A stretch of DNA of 64,000 bases. It comes from Dendrophyllia cribrosa. Taxonomy: Eukaryota > Cnidaria > Anthozoa > Scleractinia > Dendrophylliidae. Below the pieces are notes generated by a model. The model had not been told where the DNA came from and did not search any database. It was given only the letters and a program-made list of their open reading frames with translations. Location: assembly GCA_024195265.1 (NCBI GenBank), contig JAJLRJ010000010.1:28599798-28663797 (forward strand), given 5' to 3'. Below, piece by piece: positions 43,506 through 55,363 of this stretch. Every line of letters starts with the position of its first letter. Within the stretch, counting starts at the first letter, position 1. The translations under genes were made by a program, and so were the position numbers.

Positions 43506-44799
43506 TCAGTATACGCGTTGAGAATTGGGTGACGTCATGTTTTAAATTTGTTTACTCATCAATTCTTTGACCGCTTTGTGAAACAACAAAAAGCTTAGAC
43601 CGATCATATGTAGGGAAACACACGCTTATCTGTAAACTGAATGCGCCTTTTTGTAAACTGCACAGCCAAGAGAAATGGTCGCCGTTTTTGACATGCATTT
43701 TGCGATAAGAAACTATGTTCATCGCGTAGCTTAGACCAGTACAAGATTACACAATGCCAATACGTTTTAATTTTTATATCGCGTCTCTCCGCTGCTTATC
43801 AAAGGTCACGCTAAGACATGTTTTTGTAAATTGGAAGATACATGGTAACCGATTAAAAATAACCGATTCGCTGTTGAAATGCTAGAATCAGTTATTTTTT
43901 CAGGCGGTGAATTAGTATCTGTATTAAGTCTGCGGTTTTTAAACCGCATACTATTAAAATAGTATTATATGTGAGATAGTGTTTCTTCAGTCGTGCATAA
44001 AGGTCCAAGTCTTTTTGAGAGTGCTATTCTCTCTTTTGGAATTATAGTTTCTTCCAATTGTTTTCCGTTCCTTAGAGTTTGTGTCTCAGAGCTAGGAACT
44101 TTCGTTATTGCATCCAGCATTAGTAATTCAATCTCCAGCATGTTTCAGAATAGCTGCTTAGTTTGTTGTCTATCTGACACTATCTGTCAATTTTTGGTGG
44201 CGTGTGGGGAGCAAAAGAGACAGAACAATGGCGCTTTTTTTTACTTCCCTCCCCTCGCATGCCGCGCGCTTCATGACTCCCGGTCCGACATCCGCTTTAA
44301 GTATCAAAAGAGCGTTCCATATTCACGAGTTGGTTCATAGGAGCTTTAAACAGCAGTGCAAAAACATATCTTGTGCCACTTTTTAACTCGTGAATACGTG
44401 AAGTATTTAACGAGTTATACAATACTTCATGCACTCGGTCGGTCACTCCTTGACCCAGGTTTTTGGGAATCCTCAAAGAACCTTGAAGGGTCCCTCTCAA
44501 CCAATTTTCATTGCTCGCAGAGATACCTATTGACGGCCATTTTCTGTGCCACAGAAATTCAGATCTCGCGAGGTTGAAGGAAAAAGCTTATTTGTCACTT
44601 CTGTCTACCTTTCGAGCGTTTTGAAACGATTTAGTATTTATGGTTTATTTGACGAAAAGTTAGCGTACTCAATGGGATTTTCCGTGACAAATAAGCTATA
44701 ATTTTGCCATTGACGGCTATTATTGTGTTGAACGCCACATTCCGTAAGTGTGTATTAAAGCATGCTTGTTGTGATGATTTCTAAGGTATAAATTGCGTG
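43506..44799. other. Intron DNA without recognised gene
   Basis: A small inverted pair AGCTTATTTGTCAC/GTGACAAATAAGCT lies at about 44586 and 44684. An AACTCGTG/CACGAGTT pairing lies near 44325-44395. No gene. Confidence 0.4.
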
Positions 44800-45250
44800 A
44801 TTTAAACATAGGCCTGCACGACGTTTAAATCATGTTTTTAATGCCATTTGCTCCTTCTATATGTTTTGAACGGAAATCGTTCATTTTAGTGTTTACTTTC
44901 AAATACCGCGCGCGACGGACTAGAGGTGAAATATGTCTGTTGTCTCCCGTGGTGTTTGCGCTTGTAGAATTTGACCTCTTTTCGTTCTTTTTTGCCTAGT
45001 GGTTGCTGTGTTGTATTTCGCCATTGTTGGCATGTTGGTTTTTATTTAGGATAGTGTAAACTTCTCTAGCTTTTCTCTCTGGAATGACAGGATTTGAACT
45101 GATAGTGATATCTGATGATATCTGATGATATGTTGGCCGTAAATGGGTTGGCGTGAATCCAGCTGGGCCCAGCTAGTTTATAGTTTGCGTCGTTGTAGGA
45201 TTTCAAGTTTGTAGATCCCAGCTTAGCAGGGAGAGTTGTAGCTTAAAAAG
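44800..45250 (+). repeat. Diverged copy of the body of the RecQ-carrying element
   Basis: This resembles 27040-27490 in the same orientation: GGCCTG(C/T)ACGAC, GACGGACTAGAGGT versus AACGGACTAGAGGT, TGGGCCCAGCTA and GTAGATCC lie in the same order and at similar spacing. The helicase exon itself is not seen here. Confidence 0.75.
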
Positions 45251-45467
45251 AAAGCTATTCAACTTGTAGAGAGTTGATGTTTGTCTCGGTCAAGGCCGTC
45301 ATGATTTTAGCATCCATTCGCTTCGCTTTATACAGTTTATAGCTGCGTGGAGCTCGATGTTTACAATTCCCCCGTTGGCCATTTTTGACAGCCTGGCTCA
45401 GTTGTTTATACCACTACTTCATTCAGGCAAAGATGCCATGTTAAACGTCCAGGGAGTTTTCTTTTAG

Positions 45468-45686
45468 ACGGTGACTGAAAACGCAGAACACTCGACCAAA
45501 GATCCACGCGAATCGTGTCATTTGTACTGTGAAAAGATATCACGTCTCCTGGATGATAACAATAACATACGGCCGCAGTGTACACTGGCTGGGATTAGCC
45601 CTTTAACAATGACATGCTGGGGTGGGAATAATCCTGTGATGGAATATAGCCTTCTATCAAAAAGAGATAGTGGTATAAAGGCATAA
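45468..45686 (+). other. Possible exon of unknown gene
   Basis: After a good pyrimidine-rich acceptor (GGAGTTTTCTTTTAG) the frame is open for 72 codons to a stop at 45686, reading TVTENAEHSTKDPRESCHLY and onwards with RPQCTLAGISPLTMTCWGGN. No ATG and no homologue recognised. Confidence 0.25.
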
Positions 45687-45703
45687 CTGTTAAATAAGCC
45701 TAC

Positions 45704-46050
45704 CAGTAGAGGTATGATGTTTTCCTCTCGATACAAAGAGGTAACAGACGTTGTATTCCACCAACCAGGTTGTTTAGATCGTTACTCATTACATCAAACT
45801 TCTGTTGCACTTGAGTTGCTGTGTGCACCGACATTTTCATCACCTGGGATTCCTCATCAAGGTCAGGGATTTTCTGTTTAAGCTCCAAAATGATGTGTTT
45901 TTGGAGATCTTCTTTTTCAAAATGATCATGACTGGCAGTTCTTTCCACTTCGTCCCACTTGTTGCAGACAAACAGGGCAGATTCAGCAGTGATGGGCATG
46001 CGTTTCTCTCCACTGTAGAGTTTTTTCCATTCCTTCACGATGCGTAAAAG
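45704..46050 (-). CDS. GTPase exon with G4 motif
   Basis: Acceptor TATTTTAG before 46050 and donor TG|GTAGGC after 45704; 115 complete codons. It reads LLRIVKEWKKLYS, then FVCNKWDEVERT with the G4 motif NKWD that gives guanine specificity. It then runs DLQKHIILELKQKIPDLDEE and RLLPLCIERKTSYLYW. It joins the large exon at 37476 by completing a Trp codon. The frame is intact. Confidence 0.85.
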
Positions 46051-47970
46051 CTAAAATATTTTAAATAGAAATATTTCCATTAGTTTAACGTTATTAGTCG
46101 TTCTTGTTATGCTACAAAACATAAACAATTTTTACGAGTTTCACCATAAAATATGGAATAAGTGCTGTAAGACTCTAGTCTAGAAAGTCCCTGAAATTGA
46201 GATACCCAATAAACACAAAAAAGTCAGCGATTTTTGCAGAATATCAACGTTTGAATTTGGACAATAACAAAAATGACCGTTTTTAAAGTCATAGAAAAAC
46301 AACAAAAATCACGTTTTTGCCTTTAGTTTTTTTTTATTCAAATCATCGTGGCAAACCCAAACGTCAACATTCACAGCAAAATTCAGTCCTAGTCCTAGTC
46401 CTAGTCCTAGCTGCTCTTATTCGTTGCTCGGGCCGAGCTACAGCCTCTCGTTCTAGTGTATACTGACCTTGCCTCGATTTTCAACATCACCACCGCACTA
46501 CATGTTGGGAAATGGCCACAATTTTTGACAGCGCTCCTTCCGTCCTCCACACATTTCATATTTATACTAAGTCCACAGCCACTCCGACCCACCGCCGGAA
46601 TTTCGCGCTTGTTGTGTTCTCCCGTGGTCGCAACTTCCAAATTATGCCGCGGTAGGTCGAGAAATTCATCCAGAGTCGAGTTCTAAGGCTACTTCGTTTC
46701 TGGGCAGCCACTTTTCCAGTTCAACGAGCAACGAGCCAAATTCGTTAACGAAGTACAACACCTAACTCGCTTCATTGAGAAAGTGGACTCTGAACTACCT
46801 TCAAGCTTAATGGTGCTCATCAGGCAGCTTCTAAAGATGAAAAATGGCTGTGAACTTACCAAAAATCGTAGATAATTCATATCGGACCCTTTATTGCAAT
46901 TCAACCAAGCAAAATGAAAACGTCACGATGTAAAGCCTTCAGTGTTTTAGAACAGCAGCACTTCCAATGGTAACTTTAAATATGGAGTCACGAAATCCTA
47001 TGGGCGTGTGTATGCAGGAAATCGCTCAAAAACGTAAAATTCTCAAGTGTCAATAGGTTAATTAACTGATTCTCACAGACCTGACCTATAGCTGGCACCA
47101 TACAACCTGCAACCCTAAAAGTAAACCCCATAACGAGGCCTCGCTCATTTCCTCATTCCTTCCAGTTGTTGATTGGAAGGTCAATCATCTCTCCAAACGA
47201 CTTTCTGGTCCGAGGGATTAGAGTTAAAGACAGGACGATCAGTATCTCTCCAAATGACTTTAAGTCCGAGGGTTTAAATTCTTGAACTGGTCCGAGGGAT
47301 TAGAGTTAAAGACAGGACGATCACTATCTTTCCAAATGACTTTAAGTCTGTGGGTTTAAATTATTGAACTGAACACCGAAAAACGGAGTTATTTGCGGTA
47401 AGGAGGGTGGCAATATTACCAACAAAACACTGAATTAAAAATAGAGTTATGGTAAATAGCTTATTAAATCATAAAAAAAAACGCCTAGAGCACTGCAAAG
47501 TTTTAAGATCTGTTTTAGACCTCAAAATGAGGTAGTTTCGGTGAGTAAAATGCGGTACTATTTATACCATTCCTTGATTTGTGCAATTCACTTGACGCCA
47601 ATCATCAGCCATTACAGAACTTTGCTCGGGGTAATTTTTTGAATATTGTGTACTGCTATAAACAGCACTAAATAGTTGTTATTTTTAACTTTTATACTCC
47701 AGAGGTTAAGGTAGTTCTGCATTAGTGGCTGGTCTCGATGACTGGTCGGCTCCCTCCAATTGTCTCTAGTGTTTACACGGGAAATAATAAGAGAATAGAA
47801 TTGTTTTTAATTCTACCGTTGCCCGGATCAAACCTACAAAAATGTCTTGAGTTCTGTAGTTACTCTTGGCATAATTGGTATCACGCAGCTCCATTGTTTT
47901 CAGGGCTTGGGTCCATTGTTGTGTTGTTTGTTTTCTCAGCAAAGAGCTGCGTACTGCCCCACTAACTTAC
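46051..47970. other. Intron DNA with small repeats
   Basis: A TAGTCC hexamer array lies at about 46387-46411. At 47206-47375 an 82-bp unit beginning TGGTCCGAGGGATTAGAGTT is tandemly duplicated. No gene is recognised. Confidence 0.5.
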
Positions 47971-48111
47971 CCTGTCCTCTTGTAATCCTCCAGCATTTGA
48001 AGTGTTTATTACGTAAATGAAAGCGAAGGCCTGTGGCAAATACTCTATGACAATCTTATTGACATCCTTTGAGTCGCCAATTCCCGGACTGTCAACAATC
48101 ACTATACCATC
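47971..48111 (-). CDS. GTPase exon with G3 motif
   Basis: Acceptor TTTTCTTACAG before 48111 and donor AGG|GTAAGT after 47971; exactly 47 codons. It reads DGIVIVDSPGIGDSKDVNKI, the G3 (Switch II) DxPG-type motif of dynamin-like GTPases, then a hydrophobic strand (FAFIYVINTSNAGG). Phase 0 on both sides. The frame is intact. Confidence 0.87.
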
Positions 48112-48350
48112 CTGTAAGAAAACAAAGCACTAATTCAGCCTGGTGCCTTTTTGTGCCCAAAGTATATAGGAAAAATGAAAGAGACAGAACGCTTCTACAG
48201 TATAATGTTTACCAATACTTGAATGATTGTTATTTTATTTTCCTTTATCGTCAGATTACACCCCTGCGTTTGTCAGAGCGATAAAGGAAAGATGTTTTTA
48301 CTTAAATGTATTTAGCTTGGTCAAACGAAAAGTAAACTGTATATTTAGCA

Positions 48351-48530
48351 AATTTCCACCGGTTTTCCGTGGTGTGGACTCCTATTTACCACGATTTACG
48401 TCATCACATGGTCAAAATGTTGTGGACTCACGAGGCGCAGCCGAGTGAGTCAGCAACAAATTTTGACCATGTGATGACGTAAATCGTGGTAAATAAGAGT
48501 CCACACCACGAAAACCCGGTGGAAATCTGT
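48351..48530. mobile_element. 180-bp palindromic MITE
   Basis: TCCACCGGTTTTCCGTGGTG through ACCATGTGATGACGTAAATC is almost perfectly mirrored. The centre is near 48436-48442. Confidence 0.9.
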
Positions 48531-48764
48531 TTTTTAGCACAATATTTAGAAAAAAATACAAGGAAAAATCGAAGTTTCGTTACAAAACGTGATGCATTGC
48601 ATGAGCAAGCGTTGTCTATAACTTGCATTGCGTGATGTTAGCGTCAGTACCGTTGTCTGTACTCTCATTTACCACCCGCATCGACCAATCAGATTGCGAG
48701 ATTACCGGCAATTGTGGTAAAAATTCAGTTTGACATGAGCATGGAAATCAAGAAAAAAAATCTG

Positions 48765-48855
48765 TTCTGAGTCCCCGACGGGGTTTAAACCACTTCCCTG
48801 GACTTTTCACGCATCGGTCGGGTGCTCCACTGCGAGACTCGATCGTGGCCTGAGG
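48765..48855 (-). repeat. tRNA-derived SINE head
   Basis: Read on the minus strand: GAGTCTCGCAGTGGAGCACC (A-box-like) and GTGGTTTAAACCCCGTCGGG (B-box-like), followed by GACTCAG. The spacing is that of a tRNA-related Pol III promoter. The T loop is altered, so it is not a functional tRNA. Confidence 0.6.
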
Positions 48856-51800
48856 TTTAAATGTGAATAATTCTGCATACCGCTAGCATCCAGAGGAAGT
48901 GTGACTGCTATCCCACAATGCAAAGCGCCGTTCATTCTCAGCACGGGATCGCAAGATGGCGGGCTTTCTTCGTGAATTTGTAGATGTTCTCTACGGATAA
49001 TTGTCGCTTTTTGTTGATGTAGAAAGGTAAGTTTAACACACTTATTTTGGTTGTTGTAAATGACCTTCGAGTCACAATGTTATCGATGACCCATTGCTTG
49101 TTCATGAATTTGCTTATATTGGAAGATAAAAATTGTGTCTTTTTCCGAATATTGACTATTTTAGAATAAATAAAAGGCCGAAGGGTTGTTTTTTCCAAAA
49201 AGGACCCAAAAGGACCCAGATTTTTTTCGATTTTTCTTAGCTTGAAGTTGACCAAAAACTTGACTTTTTGTATGATTTCTCACACTTGGTTGTGACTTTT
49301 GGTTTATGTTTGGCCTGTTAGAACGTAGGGAAAGGCGGTTTTCATTAAGGATATTTTTTTATATGTTCAATCTACATGGTTTTTAAAAACTTCTGGATTG
49401 CTTTATACACACCAGCTACTTGTTTAGGATGGGTATTTTTAATATCTCATTGAGGTTTCAAAATTTACTTCTCAGACTAATAATGGAGGAGGCGTCTTCT
49501 TCCAAGCGATGTCACGTTGTTTATGCGGCTCAACCCCGCATAAACTAGCAGAAAAGCGATGAAGAGAGGACAGGAGCTGTGTCAGAAAACCATTAGATTT
49601 CTCTGTGATAAACTTAAATGCTTCTTTTGGCAGTTCAACTAGCTCAAATTACAAGGTTATTTTTCTGATGTTTATACATCAATTGTGTGTTCCTTCTTGT
49701 TTTCAGACATGATTTGCTAGCTTTGATTTGCCCAGTAGGGAACCATGACAGTAAATGTATTTCACTTGGTGTTGTGATTACCATAAAAGCTAAGTTTCAA
49801 CTTAGAATTTTCCTAGTTGGGAGAATTTGTTATAGAGCAAAACTATTAATTTGGTCTTTGATGAGCATTTTCTACATTCTTGTGACCTTCATTTTTGCCT
49901 GAGAAGAAATTTGATGCTGGTCACTCTCAGGACGTTTGTTACAAAGGGGAATTAATTGTGAGAAAGGGATTATTACAAACCATAAACTTCAAACAGAATT
50001 CAATCTTTTGATTATTTCTCATCACCATGATATACAGTTTGTGTCTTGAGTATATAGAACAAATTTGCCAAAACAGAAAAGTGGACTTTAAGGGAGGGTT
50101 TCACAACAACAACAACAACAATCTTTATTGTGCTCTTAATACAAAAGTGTATAATCATTAAAAGGAAATAATTGTGAAAGGAAGAGAGCACAGTCACTCA
50201 GAAATAGCAAAAGCTAATTGCGCTGAGTGGCTGGGCAGCACACGATCTAATTATAATATGTGATTATTGAAGTAAATGTGAGTGGTTTTTTAACCAATAA
50301 AATTGGTAAGAAAGTGAATAAAGCATTTTAATCAGTCCACATGTGCCGAACCGTGAAACCATCCCTTTAACTTAATTATATTAATTTTATTCTTGCACGA
50401 CTGTCATATAGAAACTGATAAATTATTTCAAGCATCACCAGAGCTGAGTTGTTCAAAGCCTGATTAGCACTAATCTTGGATTAACTATCAACAGAACATA
50501 TGAGTTGTCATGGTAATTAATCCTTGATGTCCTTCGAACAACTCGGCTCAGAGCATCACTGTGTTTTGATTCTTTACAGGGTAACTATTTTAATAAAGGC
50601 AAACCCAAGAAAATATTTTTTCCTTCAGTGGCCTTGGAATAGTTGCGCTGTAACACTGGTGTAAAAGTACAGATGAAATTGTGATTAAATTACCTCTGCA
50701 ATCAAATGTAATAGTCAAATAACCTCCATTTTACAAAGTTCAAACTTGAGGCTTTTATTCACAAATACAGGACAATAGTAAGACCATATGTCCAGTGACA
50801 ACACTGGACAGAATTTGTTTACTAATCTTACCTTATGTTCCAATAGTATCCCCTGGGTATTAGTTTTGGGATAATACATGTCAGCTATACATGTACATCT
50901 GAAGCTTTCAAAAGTGAACATTTCAATATCTTTTAAAAATATATTTTTTTAAAACAAAACACCACAGTAAAAGCAGCCCTCTGTGATATTTTTTTATTGA
51001 ATAATTATTATCACGCATATTTTCAGAAGCTGTAGAAATTGCCCGAGTTGCGAAGCGACAAATAGTCCTTTACACTGACTCTGATTGGCTACTCAGACTT
51101 GGCGTGTATATGTGTATATGTCCAGTGTCCAGTGTCCAGTGTACAAGCTTTTTGCCCTCTAACCATTGGTGCATTGTCTCTGTCAATATTCACTTCCAAG
51201 ACCTGATATCTTTTCATTTCGATCATTTTTCCCATGCAGACCACACAATGCAATACATTGTGATGCAATAACATAGAACTATGCAATTGGTAATTAAAGA
51301 TAGCCTGTTGTGCACAGCATGGGTTTACAACAGTTTGTAAATTGTGGCATGCATGTAACAAACATATTTTTGTTTTGCAGCCCAAAAGAGTAATCACACT
51401 TAATTAATTTGCATTCTTTCATGTAAGCCGACCATCCAATCAGAAGCCGGGGATATGCTATCCTCAGCTTCTGATTTGATAGAGTGAATGCACGAAACAA
51501 TGCAAATTAATTACAAGTGGTCACACTTTTGGGCTCCTTGCTGTAAAATCAAATTCTCTATGACTAATTTAAAATCTCTTCTGATAATTCGAATTATTCA
51601 TGCAGTCAAAATATTATACTCTGTTCTAGGAAACGTCTCAAATATTGATACCCCATCATCAAAATCCCGATCCATTTGGGCGGCACATAACCGTATAGAT
51701 ATGTTAGTGAAGAACCCCTTCCTAGATCACTCAAAACAATGAGTGAATGTGAAAAAGGATTTTTGGTGCTCCAATGGGAACTTAGAAGGCCACTGGCAAT

Positions 51801-51984
51801 AGATTATTCTTGCATGGTCATTTAATAACTTTATACTCGTTGTTATTATCTCTTGTTACATGGCAATGTAAGAATTGTATCTATTGTTATGGTCATCTTT
51901 TTCCCATCTACCCATTTTTATTATATTGATTCCTTCAGTAAATCTGAGTCGGATATTACAGGATACCAAACCCTGCGTAAATTA

Positions 51985-52188
51985 CACAGTCTCAAGGACA
52001 CAATTTGACGGCAATAAATTTCTCTTTTTAACTTCGAGGTCTACAGGCGGCAGAGTCTCGAAACGTTCTTCATCACTCGTGATTTCTCTTGGACGGATTA
52101 CTGCTGCTGCTGGAGCTGGGACGATATCGAAATCCCAAATAAGAGCGCATTCATATTGCGGGTTATCTTGCTCTCTCGGATCTGTGAA
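51985..52188 (-). other. Possible exon of unknown gene
   Basis: After acceptor TTTTATCTAG (52189-52198) one frame is open for about 68 codons: FTDPREQDNPQYECALIWDF, then a PAPAAAVIRPREI stretch to a stop. It does not fit between the GTPase exons, which already join in phase 0. Possibly a 3' exon belonging to the start at 52645 or another gene. Not recognised. Confidence 0.3.
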
Positions 52189-52499
52189 CTAGATAAAATG
52201 AAAAACGAAGAGATAAGCTTCAGGATAACAGAGCTTTCACTATGAATACCTTCGCTATATCACACATTGCACATCGATGAGAAGACAAACAAAAACCTAA
52301 AATTCGAAAACATTTCCACCGAAATAATAGCTTTATTTCTTAACTATACTTTTAACTTACCTTCAAGTCACAACAAGTTCGCAGAGAAATCAACACAGGA
52401 CTGCGTGGGAAAATACATCTTCCATTCGAATGCGACCATTCGATTCTTTACAGTAACCAGTGAAATCCTTCTTTGCGCTATTTTATCAACGAAACTTAC

Positions 52500-52645
52500 A
52501 TGTACTTCACGGCAAACAAGGTCAACGCAAGGCAAACCAAGTGAACGAACAGGAAAATCCTCGTTGGAAACACAGTAGACATAAACAGCGGTGAATTTTG
52601 GAAAGCAGTAGCGCATTCGCCATGTACCGCCACAAAGGACGCCAT
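52500..52645 (-). other. Possible first exon, small membrane protein
   Basis: ATG 52645 reads MASFVAVHGECATAFQNSPL followed by a hydrophobic helix (RIFLFVHLVCLALTLFAVKY) and a donor AT|GTAAGT at 52500. One membrane segment. It has a faint resemblance to the N-terminus of TMEM107-type proteins, not enough to name it. Confidence 0.3.
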
Positions 52646-52866
52646 GTTTACAGTGCTTGATCGAGCCCCTGAACATAATGATGACGTTACGAAAATTTCG
52701 ATAATAGACTTTCAATTGCAATGCATTGTGGGATAGCTGTCACTCTTCCTCTGGCTAGCATCTGTGATGATGAAAGCGTTTAGCGTCAAAAGAGAGAATT
52801 CGAACAGTTGAAGTAGCCAGTAATTAAATTTCACTGGTAAACCTACTGTTATTGAAAACCCTGTAC

Positions 52867-53138
52867 CTGTAACAGCGGATTGGGTATCTTGATTTCTATT
52901 TTCTTGCACCACTGTTTATCGTCTGTCGGTTTCTCGATGTACTGCTTTATCGCGTCAAACTTGTTCTCTTGTAGCTTAATGAGCTTTTTTTCTGGCTTGT
53001 CAAAATATATAACTGCTTCTCTCTCTGCTCCATACGATATTTCACTGACTGTCAGAGTATTCTGTGTGATGCAGGTCGGCTGAACCCTTTCATTTAATAA
53101 GAGGTTTATAATGCTGCTCTTTCCCGCACTGGTCTCTC
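52867..53138 (-). CDS. GTPase exon with P-loop
   Basis: Acceptor CGTCTGACAG before 53138 and donor CAG|GTACAG after 52867. The first two bases complete a Gly codon, then ETSAGKSSIINLLLNE gives the P-loop (GxxxxGKS) with the split Gly. The rest reads PTCITQNTLTVSEISYGAER (Switch I region with Thr) and ends IKIPNPLLQ in phase 0, matching the G3 exon at 48111. Dynamin-like in motif spacing. The frame is intact. Confidence 0.88.
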
Positions 53139-54433
53139 CTGTCAGACGAATAAATATATACTTTCATCAGTGCATGTTTGAAAATCTATATTCTGAATAG
53201 GGCGGTTTTTAATTGAGATTCGAAAGTAATTCCCGTCTGCTTCGGTTTCTTCGGTTGCTTTGATTTAAGGTTGGTTTTAAAACATCGCGCCGCTTTCTGT
53301 CCCAGTGAAGTGTGAGCCATAAATTGGTGCACTGAATTGTCTACTTCTGTTGTGATTCAGTGATGTTGTGGTTTTACCAGTCCATGCAAGCAATCGTTAA
53401 CGCCAGGTTAGAAAATATCATGAACATAATAAACGCTAGTTTTACTCGAAATATTGGCAACGGACATTGTAGCGATCCGTAGACGTACTACAATTCCGAA
53501 AGCCAGTGATGTACCTTGTTACGCGAGGTTGTGAGCGACCAAGTCACGAAAACCCTGAAAGTTGAAACGGCTCCGACTACATGGTGGTGTTGGTAACCAA
53601 AGCCAGAAGGATAGCGAATCTGCATTACCAGTCAGTTACAACAAATGTGCGTTTTAAGAGGCAATTTGTGTTTTGTTACTGAAAAAATATTCATGTACAG
53701 CAACGCAAACAGTATCTCTGGAAAGTACTGCTCAGGTCACACTTTGGATTTTATACCAAGTTTAGAGCTACCTTGTACAGCAACACAAACAGTACCAAAG
53801 GAAAGTACGGCTCAGTAGTTTATATATATTTTTAAAATGGTCACATTAAATACTTATGGATTCCCTCTGCGGCCTCAAAAGTTGGAACAACATCGCATAA
53901 CCAAATGTTTGTCTCTAGGAATGAAAGTGAGAGGTACTGAATAGGTGTGGTCAATTCTTAGTTAAAATGGTTCCCATTTGCAGTTCTGAATTGATTTGAG
54001 AAACATTTTAATTATTGTGTAAAAACAAAATAAACACAACCACAATAAAACTACTGCTGGAGAGTTTTCATTTATAGAAAGATAGCCTGACATTTGAAAA
54101 AGGTTCTTATCAGTCCTTCCTTAGGAAGAGGACAGGGGAGATGGAATGGGAGAGGGGGCAGGGTGGAGACAAAAACGGGAAGGCATGACACAGAATAATT
54201 TATTGGCTTGTGTTGAACGTCCTAATTCTGGACGTTGCACTGATTGGACGAGGCGAAAAAGGCTCCTACGTCACTACAGTAGAGATTGCGTTGAAGAGAA
54301 ATCATCTTCGCAGAGATTCGGTCGCTCGAGTAATTTATTTGCTCTAATCGGGAGAATTTATTCACATGCGAGGTTAAAAATTTTCGCAGTTCTCTCACAG
54401 GCTATCAGGAAATGACCTTTTCTTTGTTCTCAG
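53139..54433. other. Intron DNA with a short direct duplication
   Basis: GTACAGCAACGCAAACAGTA (about 53696) recurs slightly altered at about 53776, both followed by GGAAAGTAC and CTCAG. No gene. One border of the exon inversion must lie in here. Confidence 0.45.
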
Positions 54434-54630
54434 GGCTATAAAAGGATCTTAAATGATCTGAACCAAACTCGCGAACGGCGGCACATTTTACAGCAGTATT
54501 ACGAGAAGGTAAAGGGCGTTCTGCAAGAAATACGAGCGAAATGTCCACAGGAAAAAAGATTATTCTTTGACTGCAGCTGAAGAATGCATTAAAGATCTTG
54601 AAAACGAGAGATTCGTTGTCCTCATAGCTG
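54434..54630 (+). pseudogene. Inverted second exon of the GTPase-kinase gene
   Basis: On the plus strand, acceptor TTTGTTCTCAG precedes GGC TAT at 54434 and donor CTG|GTAAGA follows 54630. It encodes GYKRILNDLNQTRERRHILQ and, at the end, AEECIKDLENERFVVLIAG. That is exactly the lead-in to the P-loop exon, and the splice phases fit both the first exon (57453, minus) and the P-loop exon (53138, minus). It lies in the opposite orientation. A length of 197 nt instead of 196 and a frame switch at the A6 run (54552-54557) show a one-base gain. The inversion means normal splicing cannot include it. Confidence 0.8.
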
Positions 54631-54970
54631 GTAAGACCTTATGGCAGATTTGTTCGGTCAGTCAGTTAAAGCCGTTTACCTCCTTTAGCACCTTAGGGGT
54701 TGGGTTGAGGGTTGGGGTTGTTAGATTAATATTTCTCTCTGGCTTCAAGAAAATGAGAAGAGTGTCAAACGATAACGATAGGGAGAGTTGATGAAGGTTC
54801 CAACTCTTGTTTGCTCATGTTTGGTAAAGTCGCAAAGAACCACAGGGTGCCCACTCAGCCGGAGCTTAAACCAGTTTCTGTAGTATGAAGCGACTATGAA
54901 TATTACTACTCGGCTCCCCGATCTTGTTTGACCTTGCAACTTGAATAGTTCGGCCTTAACCCAGTGTTAA

Positions 54971-55359
54971 CCCTCGGACGTACACGCAAACTTATACCCT
55001 CAAAGTTGTACAGGGGGGGGGGGGGGGGGTGGTTGTTAAGATGTTACAATATTTCGAAAATACTTTACGTCCAATAGATAGTCTGTAATGTGCTATACAA
55101 GACAAGGTACATTTTATGAGTTGTGGCGCTACTTGGGCTTGGTGACGTCATCCAAAATGGCCGCAAATGGCCACCATCTTGGATTTTGCTAAAAAATTAT
55201 TTTTTTTTGGAAAAATTCGGAAATTGCAAACATTTTTGTCAGAGTTAGTTGTGCTAACCGTAAATGGTCGTGAAAAAATCGGAGAAAAACCTTAAAGGGC
55301 GGGGGGGGGGGGGGGGTGACAACCACACCATCCCCCCTTGCCCCTTGTAATTCCGAAGG
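54971..55359. mobile_element. TTAA-flanked MITE with internal G runs
   Basis: The ends CCCTCGGACGTAC and the complement of CCTTCGGAATTAC are flanked by TTAA at 54967-54970 and 55360-55363. Two G runs of 15 or more lie near 55013-55030 and 55300-55316, each followed by GGTGGTTGT- or GTGACAACC-type words. Confidence 0.8.
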
Positions 55360-55363
55360 TTAA

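Larger units (their letters stand above)
48882..52763. other. Segment bounded by inverted promoter-like sequence
   Basis: GCTAGCATCCAGAGGAAGTG through CTATCCCACAATGCA (48885-48923) faces an inverted relative at 52721-52760. Just inside each lies an ATGGCG start: plus 48955 (short ORF MAGFLREFVDVLYG, then AAAG|GTAAGT near 49026) and minus 52645. CCCACAATGCA resembles the ZNF143-type promoter element. The interior has no recognised full gene. It is either two gene 5' ends facing each other or a transposon with these ends. Confidence 0.4.
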
